From Williamsia herbipolensis (GTDB lineage Bacteria; Actinomycetota; Actinomycetes; Mycobacteriales; Mycobacteriaceae): 64,000 bases of DNA. The position numbers and the translations under genes are program-made. Under the pieces are notes generated by a model, which was not told the origin of the DNA, made no database searches, and saw nothing but the letters and a program-made list of their open reading frames with translations. This document shows, piece by piece, positions 24,586-33,142 of the stretch. Each line of letters opens with the position of its first letter. The first letter of the stretch is position 1. The stretch is from NCBI RefSeq assembly GCF_000964005.1, contig NZ_JXYP01000038.1, forward strand, positions 62,001 through 126,000, written 5' to 3'.

Positions 24586-24981
24586 GGCAGGCGACTCGGT
24601 GAGGAACGGCCGTACCTCGAGCCACTCGTGGATCGGCTCCCCGCCACGGCCCGGTGCCGCCGAGAGCTCACCGGCGAGTGCGACCGCGCGATCCCAGTTC
24701 TCGACGTCGATGATCATCCACCCCGCGATGAGGTCCTTGGTCTCCGCGAACGGCCCAACGGTCACCGGCGGCCGCCCCTCGCCGTCGTACCGGACCCACG
24801 CACCCTCGGGGGCCAGGGCCTGACCGTCGACGAACTCGCCGCTGTCCTCGAGTCGGCCCGCGAAATCGTTCATGTACTGCATGTGTGCCGAGATCTCGTC
24901 CTCGGTCCACTGGTCCATCGGCACGTCGTTGCGCGGGGCGGGGGCTCCGCGGTAGTGCTTCAGCAGCAGGTACTTCGCCAT
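24574..24981 (-). CDS. YCII/DGPF-domain protein, partner of ECF42 sigma
   Basis: A 135-residue dimeric alpha-beta-barrel-fold protein. It begins MAKYLLLKHYRG and has MQYMNDFAGRLEDSGEFVDGQAL, VTVGPFAETKDLIAGWMIIDVENWDRAVALA, where VGPFAETK is the variant of the DGPF motif and ENWDRAVA the conserved helix. Genes of this kind are the standard neighbours and probable targets of ECF42 sigma factors. GAGGAG precedes the ATG. Its 3' end runs into the tandem repeat just before the sigma gene, so both lie in one unit with the sigma gene downstream. The molecular function of the family is unknown. Confidence 0.88.
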   Translation of the reverse strand: MAKYLLLKHYRGAPAPRNDVPMDQWTEDEISAHMQYMNDFAGRLEDSGEFVDGQALAPEGAWVRYDGEGRPPVTVGPFAETKDLIAGWMIIDVENWDRAVALAGELSAAPGRGGEPIHEWLEVRPFLTESPAVTE

Positions 24982-25101
24982 GGTGTTCTCCTCGGTGCGG
25001 TGCGGCCCATTCTGGCCGCGCTCGACACAGGGACGGAACCGATCGACGGTTCTCGACATCGCCGGACAGGAAAAATGTCGCCGGATGTCGAACCCGGTAC
25101 C

Positions 25102-25380
25102 TCAGTAGTCGTTCGTGGTGTCGACCGCGGTGCCCGTCGGACTCAGTCGTTGCAGGTGGACGCGGCGCGCGAGCCGGATGACGGGACGGATCAGCAACTC
25201 GACACTGCCCGCGAGGAACAGCCAGGTCCCGGCGTAGGTGGTGGATTCGCCGAAGAAGAGGATGCTGCCGACGATGAACCAGATCGCCACGAGGATGTCG
25301 TTGACGATGCTGACCACCTCCCACCGCTGACGGATCACGAGTTCCTCGCGGCCGATGGTGAACGTCAGTTCGTTGCTCAT
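25102..25380 (-). CDS. YrhK-domain membrane protein
   Basis: A 92-residue membrane protein with two hydrophobic segments: VSIVNDILVAIWFIVGSILFFG (about residues 23-44) and TWLFLAGSVELLIRPVIRLARR (about 50-71). The order RWEVVSIVNDILVAIWFIVGSILFF, ESTTYAGTWLFLAGSVEL fits the YrhK domain, a small two-helix family found in many actinobacteria without known function. The start ATG follows GGAGGATGG; an upstream in-frame ATG would lose this site. It is divergent from the MFS gene with 123 bases between them. Confidence 0.8.
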   Translation of the reverse strand: MSNELTFTIGREELVIRQRWEVVSIVNDILVAIWFIVGSILFFGESTTYAGTWLFLAGSVELLIRPVIRLARRVHLQRLSPTGTAVDTTNDY

Positions 25381-25503
25381 GAGCCCATCCTCCATCGGCC
25401 TGTCGGTGCGTGGCTCGCATTCCAGACGTCGGCACCACCCGACTCAACGGGCGTTGAGATTCGGGTGGTACACATGTCGAGACCGACCCGGCAGGAGGCA
25501 CCC

Positions 25504-26736
25504 ATGACGACCACGTCCCGTTCCGCGGACCGCCACGGCGGAACCCGAGGCGAGCGCACACCCATCGGCACCCTGCTGCTCATCGTGCTCGCGTCGCTCT
25601 CGGCGATCGCGCCGATCGCCACCGACCTCTACCTGCCCGCGTTCCCCACGATGACCGGCGATCTGGCGACCGGCGCCACTGCCGTACAGCTCACCTTCAC
25701 CGCGTTCCTCGTGGGTGTCGCGGTGGGGCAACTCGTCTTCGGACCGTTGTCGGATCGGGTCGGACGTCTGCGTCCCCTGATCGGCGGCGCCGCGATCTGC
25801 GTGATCGCCAGCGCGCTGGCCGCACTGGCCCCGACGATCGAACTGCTGGTCGCCGCGCGTTTCGTCCAGGGTCTGGCCGGCGCGGCCGGCATGGTGATCG
25901 GGCGCGCGGTCATCAGCGACCTCGCCGCCGGGCCCGCAGCGGCCCGGGCGTTCAGCATCATGACGCTCGTGACCGGCGTGGCACCGATCCTCGCCCCGTT
26001 CGTCGGCAGCCTCCTCATCGGCGGCGTCGGGTGGCGCGGGGTCCTCTGGGTGGTCTTCGCACTCGCCGCGGTCATGCTCGTCGCGGTCGTCGCCGTGGTG
26101 CGCGAGACGCACACACCCGAGCGCCGACGCCGGGCTCGCATGGAAAGCGCCGAGAACGGTTCGGCAGCAACGGATCTGATCTCGCGTGCATTCCTCGGCA
26201 ACACCGGGGCCTACGGATTCGGCTTCGCCGTGATGATGGCCTACATCGCCGCGTCACCCTTCATCTACCAGGTGCTGCTCGGCATGAACGAGATCGCGTA
26301 CGGGGTGTCGTTCGGCACGAACGCCGCCGGTCTCGTCGTCGTCGGCAGCGTGGCGGCACGACTGTCCGCGAGCCGGTCGATCAGGGGGATGCTCGGCCTT
26401 GGGCTCTCGGTCGTCGGCGCGGCGACCGTCGCCCTGCTCATCGTCGTGGTGGCGGGTGCACCGCACTGGCTCATCCCGATCCCCATCTTCGTCGCCGTGT
26501 CCGGCCTCGGACTGGTACTCGGCAACGCCACGGCCGCGGCCCTGCAGGCGGTCCCGCGCGCATCGGGCTCGGGGTCAGCATTGTTGGGTGCCTTGCAGTT
26601 CGGGCTCGGCGCCGCGGTGTCGCCCCTGGTCAGTCTCGGTGGCGAGAGCGATCCCCTCCCGCTGGCGATCGTGATGGTCACCTGCGCTCTCATCGCCCTC
26701 GCCGCCTTCGTTGTCGCCGGCCGGCCATCCGACTGA
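25504..26736 (+). CDS. MFS efflux transporter, Bcr/CflA type
   Basis: A 410-residue 12-helix drug transporter of the DHA1 Bcr/CflA group. The first helix carries LSAIAPIATDLYLPAFPTM, the hallmark of this group; then come GQLVFGPLSDRVGRLRPLIGG in loop 2-3 and VARFVQG-like AARFVQGLAGAAGMVIGRAVISDL in helix 4-5. An internal Arg-rich loop (TPERRRRARM) joins the halves. AGGAGG precedes the ATG; the long open frame upstream of it is antisense to other genes. Such pumps export drugs or small metabolites by proton antiport; the substrate is unknown. No dedicated regulator is next to it. Confidence 0.9.
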   Translation: MTTTSRSADRHGGTRGERTPIGTLLLIVLASLSAIAPIATDLYLPAFPTMTGDLATGATAVQLTFTAFLVGVAVGQLVFGPLSDRVGRLRPLIGGAAICVIASALAALAPTIELLVAARFVQGLAGAAGMVIGRAVISDLAAGPAAARAFSIMTLVTGVAPILAPFVGSLLIGGVGWRGVLWVVFALAAVMLVAVVAVVRETHTPERRRRARMESAENGSAATDLISRAFLGNTGAYGFGFAVMMAYIAASPFIYQVLLGMNEIAYGVSFGTNAAGLVVVGSVAARLSASRSIRGMLGLGLSVVGAATVALLIVVVAGAPHWLIPIPIFVAVSGLGLVLGNATAAALQAVPRASGSGSALLGALQFGLGAAVSPLVSLGGESDPLPLAIVMVTCALIALAAFVVAGRPSD

Positions 26737-26947
26737 CCTCCCGCACCGAAGCCATAGCTGCTCCGCAGACGGCGAGCTCAGACATGTCCGCTGCGGCTTG
26801 GCGATCGGCGGGGTCGCACTTCTCGAAGCATTCAAAACTGCAACGCGCACAGCATCGTCCTGGCATCGGGCATCCACAGGAACGGTCTGTTCACAGCCAC
26901 GAGTTTCACCACGGGGCATTGTCGTACCCCTGTTCTAGGCTTCTTGT

Positions 26948-28564
26948 ATGGCTGACGCGGGGGTGCGGCGAGTGAGAATCGAGCGCAGCGAGGCTCGGAG
27001 CGAAGGCGCGTCCACCCCCGTTGTCACAGCTTGGGCTGGGGTGGATGCGGGGTCGGTGGGATTGCTCACCGATCATGTTGCTGCACCGGTGAACGCGTTG
27101 TTGGGCAACATGGTTCACGCCGCCGCCGGGCAGGCGTTCCTGGAGTGGACCCGGTACAGGGATGCCGGTGAACTGCACCGGCAGTTGGTGGTGCCAGAAG
27201 AAGCGTCGGATCGTCGGACGTTCGACGCGACCATGCAATGCGCGGCCCGGATCGCGATCACCCACTCCATCTCCCAGGGCGCGGCCGAGCGGATCGTCGA
27301 CACCGCCGTCGCTTTACGCGACCGGTTACCGAAGGTGGCCGAGTGTCTGCGCGACGGGAAACTGGCACCGCGGTATGTGCGAGTGATCGTCGAACGCACC
27401 GACCTCGTTCTCGACCGCGAAGATCAGCAGGTCGTCGACACCGAGATCGCAGCAGCATTGCGGCGGCGGGGGTCCTGGTCGCCGTCGCGGATCCGGGACA
27501 TGGTCGACCGCAGCGTCTACCGCGTCGACCCCGACGCCGTCCGAGCCCGCCGCAAGGCTGCAGTCGACGCTCGCGGATTCTGGACCGAACCCCTCGCCGA
27601 CGGCATGGCACGCGTCGAGGCCACCTCCACCGCCGAGAAAGCCATCCAGATATCGCGACGGGTCGACGCTTTGGCCCGTGCGGTCTGCGACAAGGACGGC
27701 CGCACCCTTGCCGCGCGGAAGTCCGATGCCCATTTTTGTCTCGTCATGGGGGTGGCGTGGGAATGCCAGTGCGGCAGCGACGACTGCGACGCACCCACCA
27801 TCGACGATGCCGCCCCCGCACCGCGCACGATGCCCGGCACCGGCAGCAGCATGACGCTGCATGTCATCTGTGATCTGGAGACTGTCGCCGGGGACGGGGA
27901 GACGCCGTGTTTCCTCGACGGCTACGGCGTGATCTCCCCAGCGCATCTCGACGAGCTGCTCACCGAACCCGGTGTGACGATCGCCCCGATCGGGCATTCC
28001 GATGACCCGCTCGCACCCCACACGCCAGGCAATCCGTATCGGCCGTCGACCGCACTGGACACCGTGGTGCGGGCCCGGTCGTTGTACTGCGACGTCGCAG
28101 GATGCGAAAGACCCGCGTGGGTGTGCGACATCGACCACGTCCGCGAGTACGACCACGACAATCCCTGCGCGGGTGGGCAGACATGCCCCGGGAACACCGG
28201 ATCCAAGTGCCGGCTGCACCACAACCTCAAAACCCACACCGACTTCCTCGACGACCAGACCATCGGCCGCGACGGCCGCATCACATCAGTGATCATCACC
28301 CCCGAAGGCTTGACGGTGGCCGGGCCCGCATTCGACGGCACCGACCTGTTCCCGGCCTTGAAGGACATCCGATTCACCGCACCCCAGAACGCGCCAACCG
28401 CTCCTGGACCCGCCGAAGAGCCAGCACCCACCAGACGCCGACCACGCCTGGCGGACAAACACGCCCGCCGCCAGACAGAACGCGAACACAACTGCCGCAC
28501 CCGCGAAACCGAGGAACAGGCCCGGGCCTCTGACCCCGCCAACGACGAGCTGCCGCCCTTCTGA
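26948..28564 (+). CDS. DUF222/13E12-repeat protein with HNH nuclease domain
   Basis: A 538-residue protein of the 13E12 family that is present in many copies in Mycobacteriales. The N-terminal two thirds is the DUF222 helical region (AAARIAITHSISQGAAERIVDTAVALRDRLPKV, LPRYVRVIVERTDLV-like segment). The HNH domain lies at about residues 390-440: CDVAGCERPAWVCDIDHVREY, CPGNTGSKCRLHHNLKTH, with paired Cys for zinc and the His-Asp-His set for catalysis. The tail is Arg/Pro/Glu-rich. It is probably a DNA endonuclease, but no role is proved for the family. A TAGGCT element 7 bases before the ATG suggests a leaderless transcript; a start inside the first 30 codons is possible. Confidence 0.88.
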   Translation: MADAGVRRVRIERSEARSEGASTPVVTAWAGVDAGSVGLLTDHVAAPVNALLGNMVHAAAGQAFLEWTRYRDAGELHRQLVVPEEASDRRTFDATMQCAARIAITHSISQGAAERIVDTAVALRDRLPKVAECLRDGKLAPRYVRVIVERTDLVLDREDQQVVDTEIAAALRRRGSWSPSRIRDMVDRSVYRVDPDAVRARRKAAVDARGFWTEPLADGMARVEATSTAEKAIQISRRVDALARAVCDKDGRTLAARKSDAHFCLVMGVAWECQCGSDDCDAPTIDDAAPAPRTMPGTGSSMTLHVICDLETVAGDGETPCFLDGYGVISPAHLDELLTEPGVTIAPIGHSDDPLAPHTPGNPYRPSTALDTVVRARSLYCDVAGCERPAWVCDIDHVREYDHDNPCAGGQTCPGNTGSKCRLHHNLKTHTDFLDDQTIGRDGRITSVIITPEGLTVAGPAFDGTDLFPALKDIRFTAPQNAPTAPGPAEEPAPTRRRPRLADKHARRQTEREHNCRTRETEEQARASDPANDELPPF

Positions 28565-28637
28565 GACGACCCGCCACGGTCGGCGACGCAGGATACGGTC
28601 GGGCGATGACACCGGTCCACCGTCGCCCACTGCGCAG

Positions 28638-29432
28638 ATGGTGAACGTCGTCGCCCTCGCCAGGGCCGGGCACCTGCCGCCCGCGCTGGCGGTCACCGCT
28701 CTGTCGACGGTTCTCGCGGCCACCGGCGACGTCGCACCTGCGATCGTCGTCGCCCTCGCGATCGCGGTGTTCAGCGGCCAACTCGTGGTGGGGTGGACCA
28801 ATGATCTGATCGACCACGACACCGACGTCGCCGTGCACCGCACCGACAAGCCGCTCGTCGTCGGCAGCGTCACCCGCGAGGCGGTCGTGACCGCGACGGT
28901 CCTCACCACCGCGGTCTGTGTCGTCGCCTCACTGCTGTGCGGTGTCGCTGCGGGGACGGTGCACCTCGTCGCCGGTGTCGGGGCGGCCCTGGCCTACAAC
29001 CTCGGGGTGAAGCGGACGATCTTCTCGTGGGTGCCCTACCTGCTCGCCTTCGGATCGGTGCCCGTCGCAGTCGGTCTCGCGTCCCGATCCGGCGACCTGC
29101 CGCCGGCGTGGGTGGTGGCGATGGCCGCACTGCTCGGTGTCGGCGCCCACCTGCTCAACGTGTTCCCCGATCTCGAAGATGACGCCGTCACCGGGATGAG
29201 TGGACTGCCGCATCGACTGGGCCGCACCAGGATCCCGCCGGTCGCGGCGGCACTCCTCGTGGGCGCCACCGCGATCGGCGTCGTGGCCACACACCGCGGG
29301 GCGTGGCAATGGGCGGTGCTCGGAGTCGTCACGGTGGTGGCCGCGGTGTGCACGCGCGCACCGGGCCGGGCGCCGTTCTACGCCACGATGCTGATCGCCG
29401 GGATCGATCTCGCGATCATCGTCATCCGCTGA
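28638..29432 (+). CDS. UbiA-family prenyltransferase
   Basis: A 264-residue integral membrane protein with about eight or nine helices. The first Asp-rich motif is GWTNDLIDHDTDVAVHRTDKPLV, which fits the NDxxDxxxD motif that binds the prenyl diphosphate through magnesium; the second is FPDLEDDAVTGMSGLPHRLG, matching the DxxxD motif of helix 6. The enzyme should join an isoprenoid chain to an aromatic or other acceptor in the membrane. Neighbours give no hint to the acceptor, so a link with quinone, decaprenyl sugar or specialised lipid synthesis is open. The start has no clear ribosome site; its end overlaps the converging TetR gene by 11 bases. Confidence 0.85.
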   Translation: MVNVVALARAGHLPPALAVTALSTVLAATGDVAPAIVVALAIAVFSGQLVVGWTNDLIDHDTDVAVHRTDKPLVVGSVTREAVVTATVLTTAVCVVASLLCGVAAGTVHLVAGVGAALAYNLGVKRTIFSWVPYLLAFGSVPVAVGLASRSGDLPPAWVVAMAALLGVGAHLLNVFPDLEDDAVTGMSGLPHRLGRTRIPPVAAALLVGATAIGVVATHRGAWQWAVLGVVTVVAAVCTRAPGRAPFYATMLIAGIDLAIIVIR

Positions 29433-29967
29433 CCAGACGCGACACCAACAGTTCGACGATCGCGCGTCGCCCTGCCTCGTCGCCGGGATGCGTGAGCAGT
29501 CCCTCCACCACGAACGCGACGATCGCGCTCGCCGCCTCGGCGCTCGCCGCCTCGGCGTTCTCCGCCGGCAGATCAGCCCGCGTCAACGCATCGGCGAGTT
29601 CGTGGAATCCCGTGTGCCACTCGTCGATCACCGGCGACGACGCACGCCGCGAGTGCACGGTGTCGACCAACGCGTGCATCGACGACAACTCCTCGACGGC
29701 GAACATGATCTTCTCCGGCAGCGGCGCTTGCGCCACCGACCCGTACCGGCTGAGCGCCTCGACCAACAACTCCTCGAGCACGGCGACAAGGAGGTGGTCC
29801 TTGTCGGCGAAGTACCAGTAGACGGTGTTGGTGGTGACACCCGCCTCGGCCGCGATCCGGCTGACCGGGGTGACCTCGTAGCCGTCGGCGACGAACAGCG
29901 CGCGCGCCGCCGCGACGATCTCGTCACGCTTCTCCGCACGGGCGCGGGGACGACGGTTGGCGGGCAC
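29422..29967 (-). CDS. TetR-family regulator
   Basis: A 181-residue TetR protein, GTG start. The DNA-binding domain is KRDEIVAAARALFVADGYEVTPVSRIAAEAGVTTNTVYWYFADKDHLLVAVL. The remaining helical domain contains two copies of the short string EAASA, an Ala/Glu-rich helix. It is divergent from the alpha/beta hydrolase gene; the 82-base gap holds two near-identical 17-bp palindromes, so it most probably controls the hydrolase and itself. The ligand is likely the hydrolase substrate or product, but nothing more can be said. Confidence 0.87.
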   Translation of the reverse strand: MPANRRPRARAEKRDEIVAAARALFVADGYEVTPVSRIAAEAGVTTNTVYWYFADKDHLLVAVLEELLVEALSRYGSVAQAPLPEKIMFAVEELSSMHALVDTVHSRRASSPVIDEWHTGFHELADALTRADLPAENAEAASAEAASAIVAFVVEGLLTHPGDEAGRRAIVELLVSRLVSG

Positions 29968-29979
29968 CGGTCGACTCTA

Positions 29980-29996
29980 CTTGATCGTCGTTCAAG
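29980..29996. promoter_or_regulatory. TetR operator, proximal copy (CTTGA-N7-TCAAG)
   Basis: CTTGATCGTCGTTCAAG is a 17-bp inverted repeat 13 bases before the TetR start. A second copy with the same arms lies 32 bases away (centre to centre), about three helical turns, close to the divergent hydrolase gene. Confidence 0.75.
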
Positions 29997-30011
29997 AAAC
30001 CGGTAGCTTTC

Positions 30012-30028
30012 CTTGAACTGCATTCAAG
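30012..30028. promoter_or_regulatory. TetR operator, distal copy (CTTGAA-N5-TTCAAG)
   Basis: CTTGAACTGCATTCAAG is a perfect 6-5-6 inverted repeat, 22 bases before the hydrolase start. Together with the other copy it gives the consensus CTTGAWCNNCRTTCAAG. The pair on one face of the helix suggests two TetR dimers blocking both promoters. Confidence 0.78.
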
Positions 30029-30049
30029 AACAGAGCGAGAGGCAACGCC

Positions 30050-30976
30050 GTGCCCACCGAGATCGAGTACACCCGAGTCGAGGAGACCTTCGCCTCCGAG
30101 GGCGTGGGCTGCGCGGCCACCGTCTACCGACCCAGCACCGCCTCGCCGGGCACGCGGACGCCGGTCATCGTGATGGCCCACGGGTTCGGCGGGGTCCGTG
30201 CGCTGCGTCTGCCCGCCTACGCCGAGGTGTTCGCCGCCGCCGGCTACGTCGTGATGGTGTTCGACTACCGCTACTTCGGTGACAGCGAAGGGGAGCCACG
30301 CCAGCTCCTCGACGTCTCGTCGCAGCTCGCCGACTGGCGCTGCGCCATCGCCCATGCGCGCACCATCGACGTCGCCGACCCCGACACCGTCATCGCGTGG
30401 GGCACCTCGTTCGCCGGCGGCCACGTGATCAGCACCGCCGGCTCCGGCGAACGACTCGCGGCGATCATCGCCCAGGTGCCGCACGTGAGCGGACCCGCGG
30501 CGGTGCGCGCCACGGGGATCCGGCGCGCCCTGCGGATCGCGCCCGTCGCGCTCGCCGACACCGTCGCCGCACTACTGCACCGGACGCCGCGCTACGTCGC
30601 GTCGATCGGTCCCGACGGATCGGCCTCGGTGATGTCGGCACCGGGCGCGGAGGAAGCCTTCGAGCGTCTCGTCACCGCGTCGGGGATCCGCCGCGGCGAG
30701 TACGCGGAGACCGTCGCCGCCCGGATAGCCCTGCGCATCGGCCTCTACTCCCCAGCCCGGTCGGCTGCGCGTGTCCGGTGCCCGGCCCTGATCCAGGTGG
30801 CCACGGGCGACACCATCGCCCCCTCGGCGGCCGCGACGAAAGCCGCACGCTCGATGCCCGACGCCACCGTGCTCACCTACGAGGGCGGCCATTTCGACCC
30901 CTACGTCTCGCCCTTGTTCCCCTCCGTCGTCGCCGATCAGCTCGCGTTCCTGCGTACCGTCGCGCCTGTCGATTGA
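30050..30976 (+). CDS. Alpha/beta hydrolase
   Basis: A 308-residue cytosolic hydrolase, GTG start. The oxyanion loop is VIVMAHGFGGVRALRLPAYAE, the nucleophile elbow GTSFAGGH (Ser at about residue 125), the acid Asp lies in ALIQVATGDTIAPSAA and the His in YEGGHFDPYVSP. FDYRYFGDSEGEPRQ is typical of acetylxylan-esterase- and dienelactone-hydrolase-like members. It should cleave an ester or related bond in a small substrate. It is divergent from a TetR gene with paired operators between, so it is presumably induced by its substrate. Confidence 0.87.
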   Translation: MPTEIEYTRVEETFASEGVGCAATVYRPSTASPGTRTPVIVMAHGFGGVRALRLPAYAEVFAAAGYVVMVFDYRYFGDSEGEPRQLLDVSSQLADWRCAIAHARTIDVADPDTVIAWGTSFAGGHVISTAGSGERLAAIIAQVPHVSGPAAVRATGIRRALRIAPVALADTVAALLHRTPRYVASIGPDGSASVMSAPGAEEAFERLVTASGIRRGEYAETVAARIALRIGLYSPARSAARVRCPALIQVATGDTIAPSAAATKAARSMPDATVLTYEGGHFDPYVSPLFPSVVADQLAFLRTVAPVD

Positions 30977-31277
30977 CCGTCCCCCGCGCGGGAGCGCTGC
31001 TATATTCGGTTCTGCTGTAGACCTCGGCACCCGCGCACAACGGATTTCGACTCTGCGTGATCGAAATTCTTGACCTGCGGTGACGTACCGCCGATCACCG
31101 CTGGTGACGACACCGGTTCCCGCACAACACACCGCCCGCGCCGCGTACGGATGCCGCGCAAGCAGCCCCGTGGGCCGGGTGGTGTCGGTTACCGTTGCGC
31201 AACTCGCCCACGCTCCCCACCGCCGTCCGTCGACCCCTGTCGGATGCGGAGCGCGCTGCGGTCGCACGAACGATGGG
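30977..31277. other. Intergenic region upstream of osmoprotectant operon
   Basis: No gene is supported in these 301 bases. They should contain the promoter of the osmoprotectant transport operon. A TATATT at 31001 could serve as a -10 element, but the nearest TTGACC (30973) is 22 bases away, too far for a standard pair. I see no riboswitch-like structure. Confidence 0.45.
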
Positions 31278-31928
31278 ATGCCAGTGGACCTTTGGGGTTA
31301 CCTACGAGGCCGGGGTGAGCTCCTCACCTTCCTCACCTATCAACACGCGTCGCTCGCGTTGCAGGCGCTGGTCGTCGGTTCCGTCGTCGCGGTCGTCATC
31401 GCGGTGCTCGTCTATCGCCTGCCGTTCGTCTCCGCCCTCACCCTCACCACGAGTCGTGTCGCGCTCACCATCCCGTCGCTGGCTCTGCTCGCGCTGCTGA
31501 TCGTGCCGCTGGGACTCGGTGTGCTGCCGTCGTTCTTCATGCTGGCGTTCTTCGCCGTGTTGCCCGTGATCGGCAACGCCATCGTCGGTCTGCGGTCGGT
31601 GCCGGAGACGGTGATCGAGTCGGCGCAGGGAATCGGGTTGTCGCGCTGGCGGATCCTGTTCACCGTCGAACTCCCCATCGCGTGGCCGATCATCCTCATC
31701 GGCATCCGCGTGTCCACGCAGATGATCGTCGGTGTCGCCGCGATCGTCGCCTATGTTCTCGGCCCCGGGCTCGGGTCGTTGATCTTCAACGGTCTGGCCC
31801 GGCTCGGCGGCGCCAACGCCCTCGAGATGGCCCTCACCGGAACGGTTCTCATCGTCGTCATCGCCCTGGTGTTCGACGCCCTGCTGGTGCTGCTCGGGCG
31901 CCTCACGATCGCAAAGGGACTCTCATGA
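31278..31928 (+). CDS. Osmoprotectant ABC transporter permease 1 (OpuBB-like)
   Basis: A 216-residue inner-membrane permease with about six helices. It carries the binding-protein-dependent transport signature ESAQGIGLSRWRILFTVELPIAWPIILIGIRV (the EAA loop that meets the ATPase) and ends VFDALLVLLGRLTIAKGL, as in OpuBB/ProW proteins. The ATG at MPVDLWGYLRG is chosen because the preceding frame lacks membrane character; it has no strong ribosome site, and a GTG two codons on is possible. Its stop overlaps the ATPase start as ATGA. With the three following genes it builds a betaine/choline-type importer. Confidence 0.87.
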   Translation: MPVDLWGYLRGRGELLTFLTYQHASLALQALVVGSVVAVVIAVLVYRLPFVSALTLTTSRVALTIPSLALLALLIVPLGLGVLPSFFMLAFFAVLPVIGNAIVGLRSVPETVIESAQGIGLSRWRILFTVELPIAWPIILIGIRVSTQMIVGVAAIVAYVLGPGLGSLIFNGLARLGGANALEMALTGTVLIVVIALVFDALLVLLGRLTIAKGLS

Positions 31929-33142
31929 CAGCAACCTCTGCCGGCAGCGACCCGTCGCGCACGGTCACCGGGGTGCCGATCCGCCTCGACGGAGTGGTCA
32001 AGCAGTACCGCGGCACGTCGGCGCCGGCGGTGAAGAAGCTCGACCTCGAGATCGCCGCAGGTGACATCGTCGCGTTCGTCGGCCCCTCGGGTTGCGGCAA
32101 GACCACGACGCTGAAGATGATCAACCGACTCATCGAGCCGACCGCCGGCCGCATCCTCCTCGACGAGCGCGACGTCACCGGCGAGAACCCCGACAAGCTG
32201 CGCCAGTCCATCGGATACGTCATCCAGTCCGGCGGCCTCTTCCCGCACTGGTCGGTGAAGAAGAACATCGGCGCGCTGCCGCGCGTACTCGGGTGGGACA
32301 AGAAGCGCATCGCCGAGCGCACCGACTACCTGCTCGACCTCGTCGGCCTCGACGCCGACGTCTTCGCCGACCGTCTCCCCAAGGACATGTCCGGCGGCCA
32401 GCAGCAGCGTGTGGGCGTGGCCCGTGCGCTGGCCGCCGACCCGCCGGTCCTGCTGATGGACGAGCCGTTCGGCGCCGTCGACCCCATCACCCGGGTTCGC
32501 CTGCAGGACAGCCTCATCGCGATCCAGCACGAGCTGGGCAAGACCATCGCCATCGTCACCCACGATTTCGAGGAGGCGACCAAGCTCGGCGACAAGGTCT
32601 GCATCTTCTCCGAGGGCGGTCACATCGAGCAGTACGCGACGCCCGAGGAGATTCTCGCCAGTCCGGCGACGCCGTTCGTCGAGGAGTTCGTCGGGTCCGG
32701 CGCCACCCTCGCCCACCTCACCCTGTCTCGCGTGCGCGACGTGCCGCACAACCCGGTGCTGCGGGCGCGGGTCGGGCAGTCGACACAGGAGGTCGTGAAC
32801 CAGGCCCGCGCCGAGGGTCACACCTGGGTGGTCGTGGTCAACGACGACGGCACCCCGCGCTCGTGGCCCTCGATCGACGAACTGCTCACCAAGGACGTCG
32901 TCTCCGACTACGTCGACAACCGTCTGCCGGTCGTCGCCCGGTCGGCGACCCTCAACGACGCGCTCGACTCGATGCTCGCCGCGAGCCAGGGCGGCGTCCT
33001 CGTCACCGACGGCCGCGGAGCGGTGCAGGGGACGCTCACCATCGCGGTGGTGATGGACGTGATCCGCAACCAGCTCGCCGACGCCCGCGCGGACACCGAC
33101 ACCGACACCTACGCCGATCACGAGGACGGCGCGGCGTCGTGA
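31925..33142 (+). CDS. Osmoprotectant ABC transporter ATP-binding protein (OpuBA/ProV-like)
   Basis: A 405-residue ATPase driving uptake of glycine betaine, choline or similar solutes. Walker A is FVGPSGCGKTTTLKMI, the Q-loop GYVIQSGGLFPHW, the signature MSGGQQQRVGVARALAADP, Walker B VLLMDEPFGAVDP and the switch His in VTHDFEEA. Residues about 290-390 form paired CBS-like segments (VVVVNDDGTPRSWPSIDELL, GVLVTDGRGAVQGTLTIAVV), which in OpuA-type ATPases gate transport by ionic strength. It overlaps both neighbours by four bases, so the four subunits are made together. Confidence 0.93.
   Translation: MTATSAGSDPSRTVTGVPIRLDGVVKQYRGTSAPAVKKLDLEIAAGDIVAFVGPSGCGKTTTLKMINRLIEPTAGRILLDERDVTGENPDKLRQSIGYVIQSGGLFPHWSVKKNIGALPRVLGWDKKRIAERTDYLLDLVGLDADVFADRLPKDMSGGQQQRVGVARALAADPPVLLMDEPFGAVDPITRVRLQDSLIAIQHELGKTIAIVTHDFEEATKLGDKVCIFSEGGHIEQYATPEEILASPATPFVEEFVGSGATLAHLTLSRVRDVPHNPVLRARVGQSTQEVVNQARAEGHTWVVVVNDDGTPRSWPSIDELLTKDVVSDYVDNRLPVVARSATLNDALDSMLAASQGGVLVTDGRGAVQGTLTIAVVMDVIRNQLADARADTDTDTYADHEDGAAS

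Noticed and set aside
26948-28564. HNH gene as sign of a homing endonuclease or prophage
   Set aside because: DUF222/13E12 proteins are common chromosomal genes in this order; no phage, intron or integrase sequence lies beside it.
30973-31006. Promoter with TTGACC and TATATT before the osmoprotectant operon
   Set aside because: The 22-base spacer is too long for a sigma-70 type promoter, so I do not annotate it as such.
31751-33121. 456-codon minus-strand frame opposite the osmoprotectant ATPase
   Set aside because: No recognisable domains; the plus strand encodes a full ABC ATPase.
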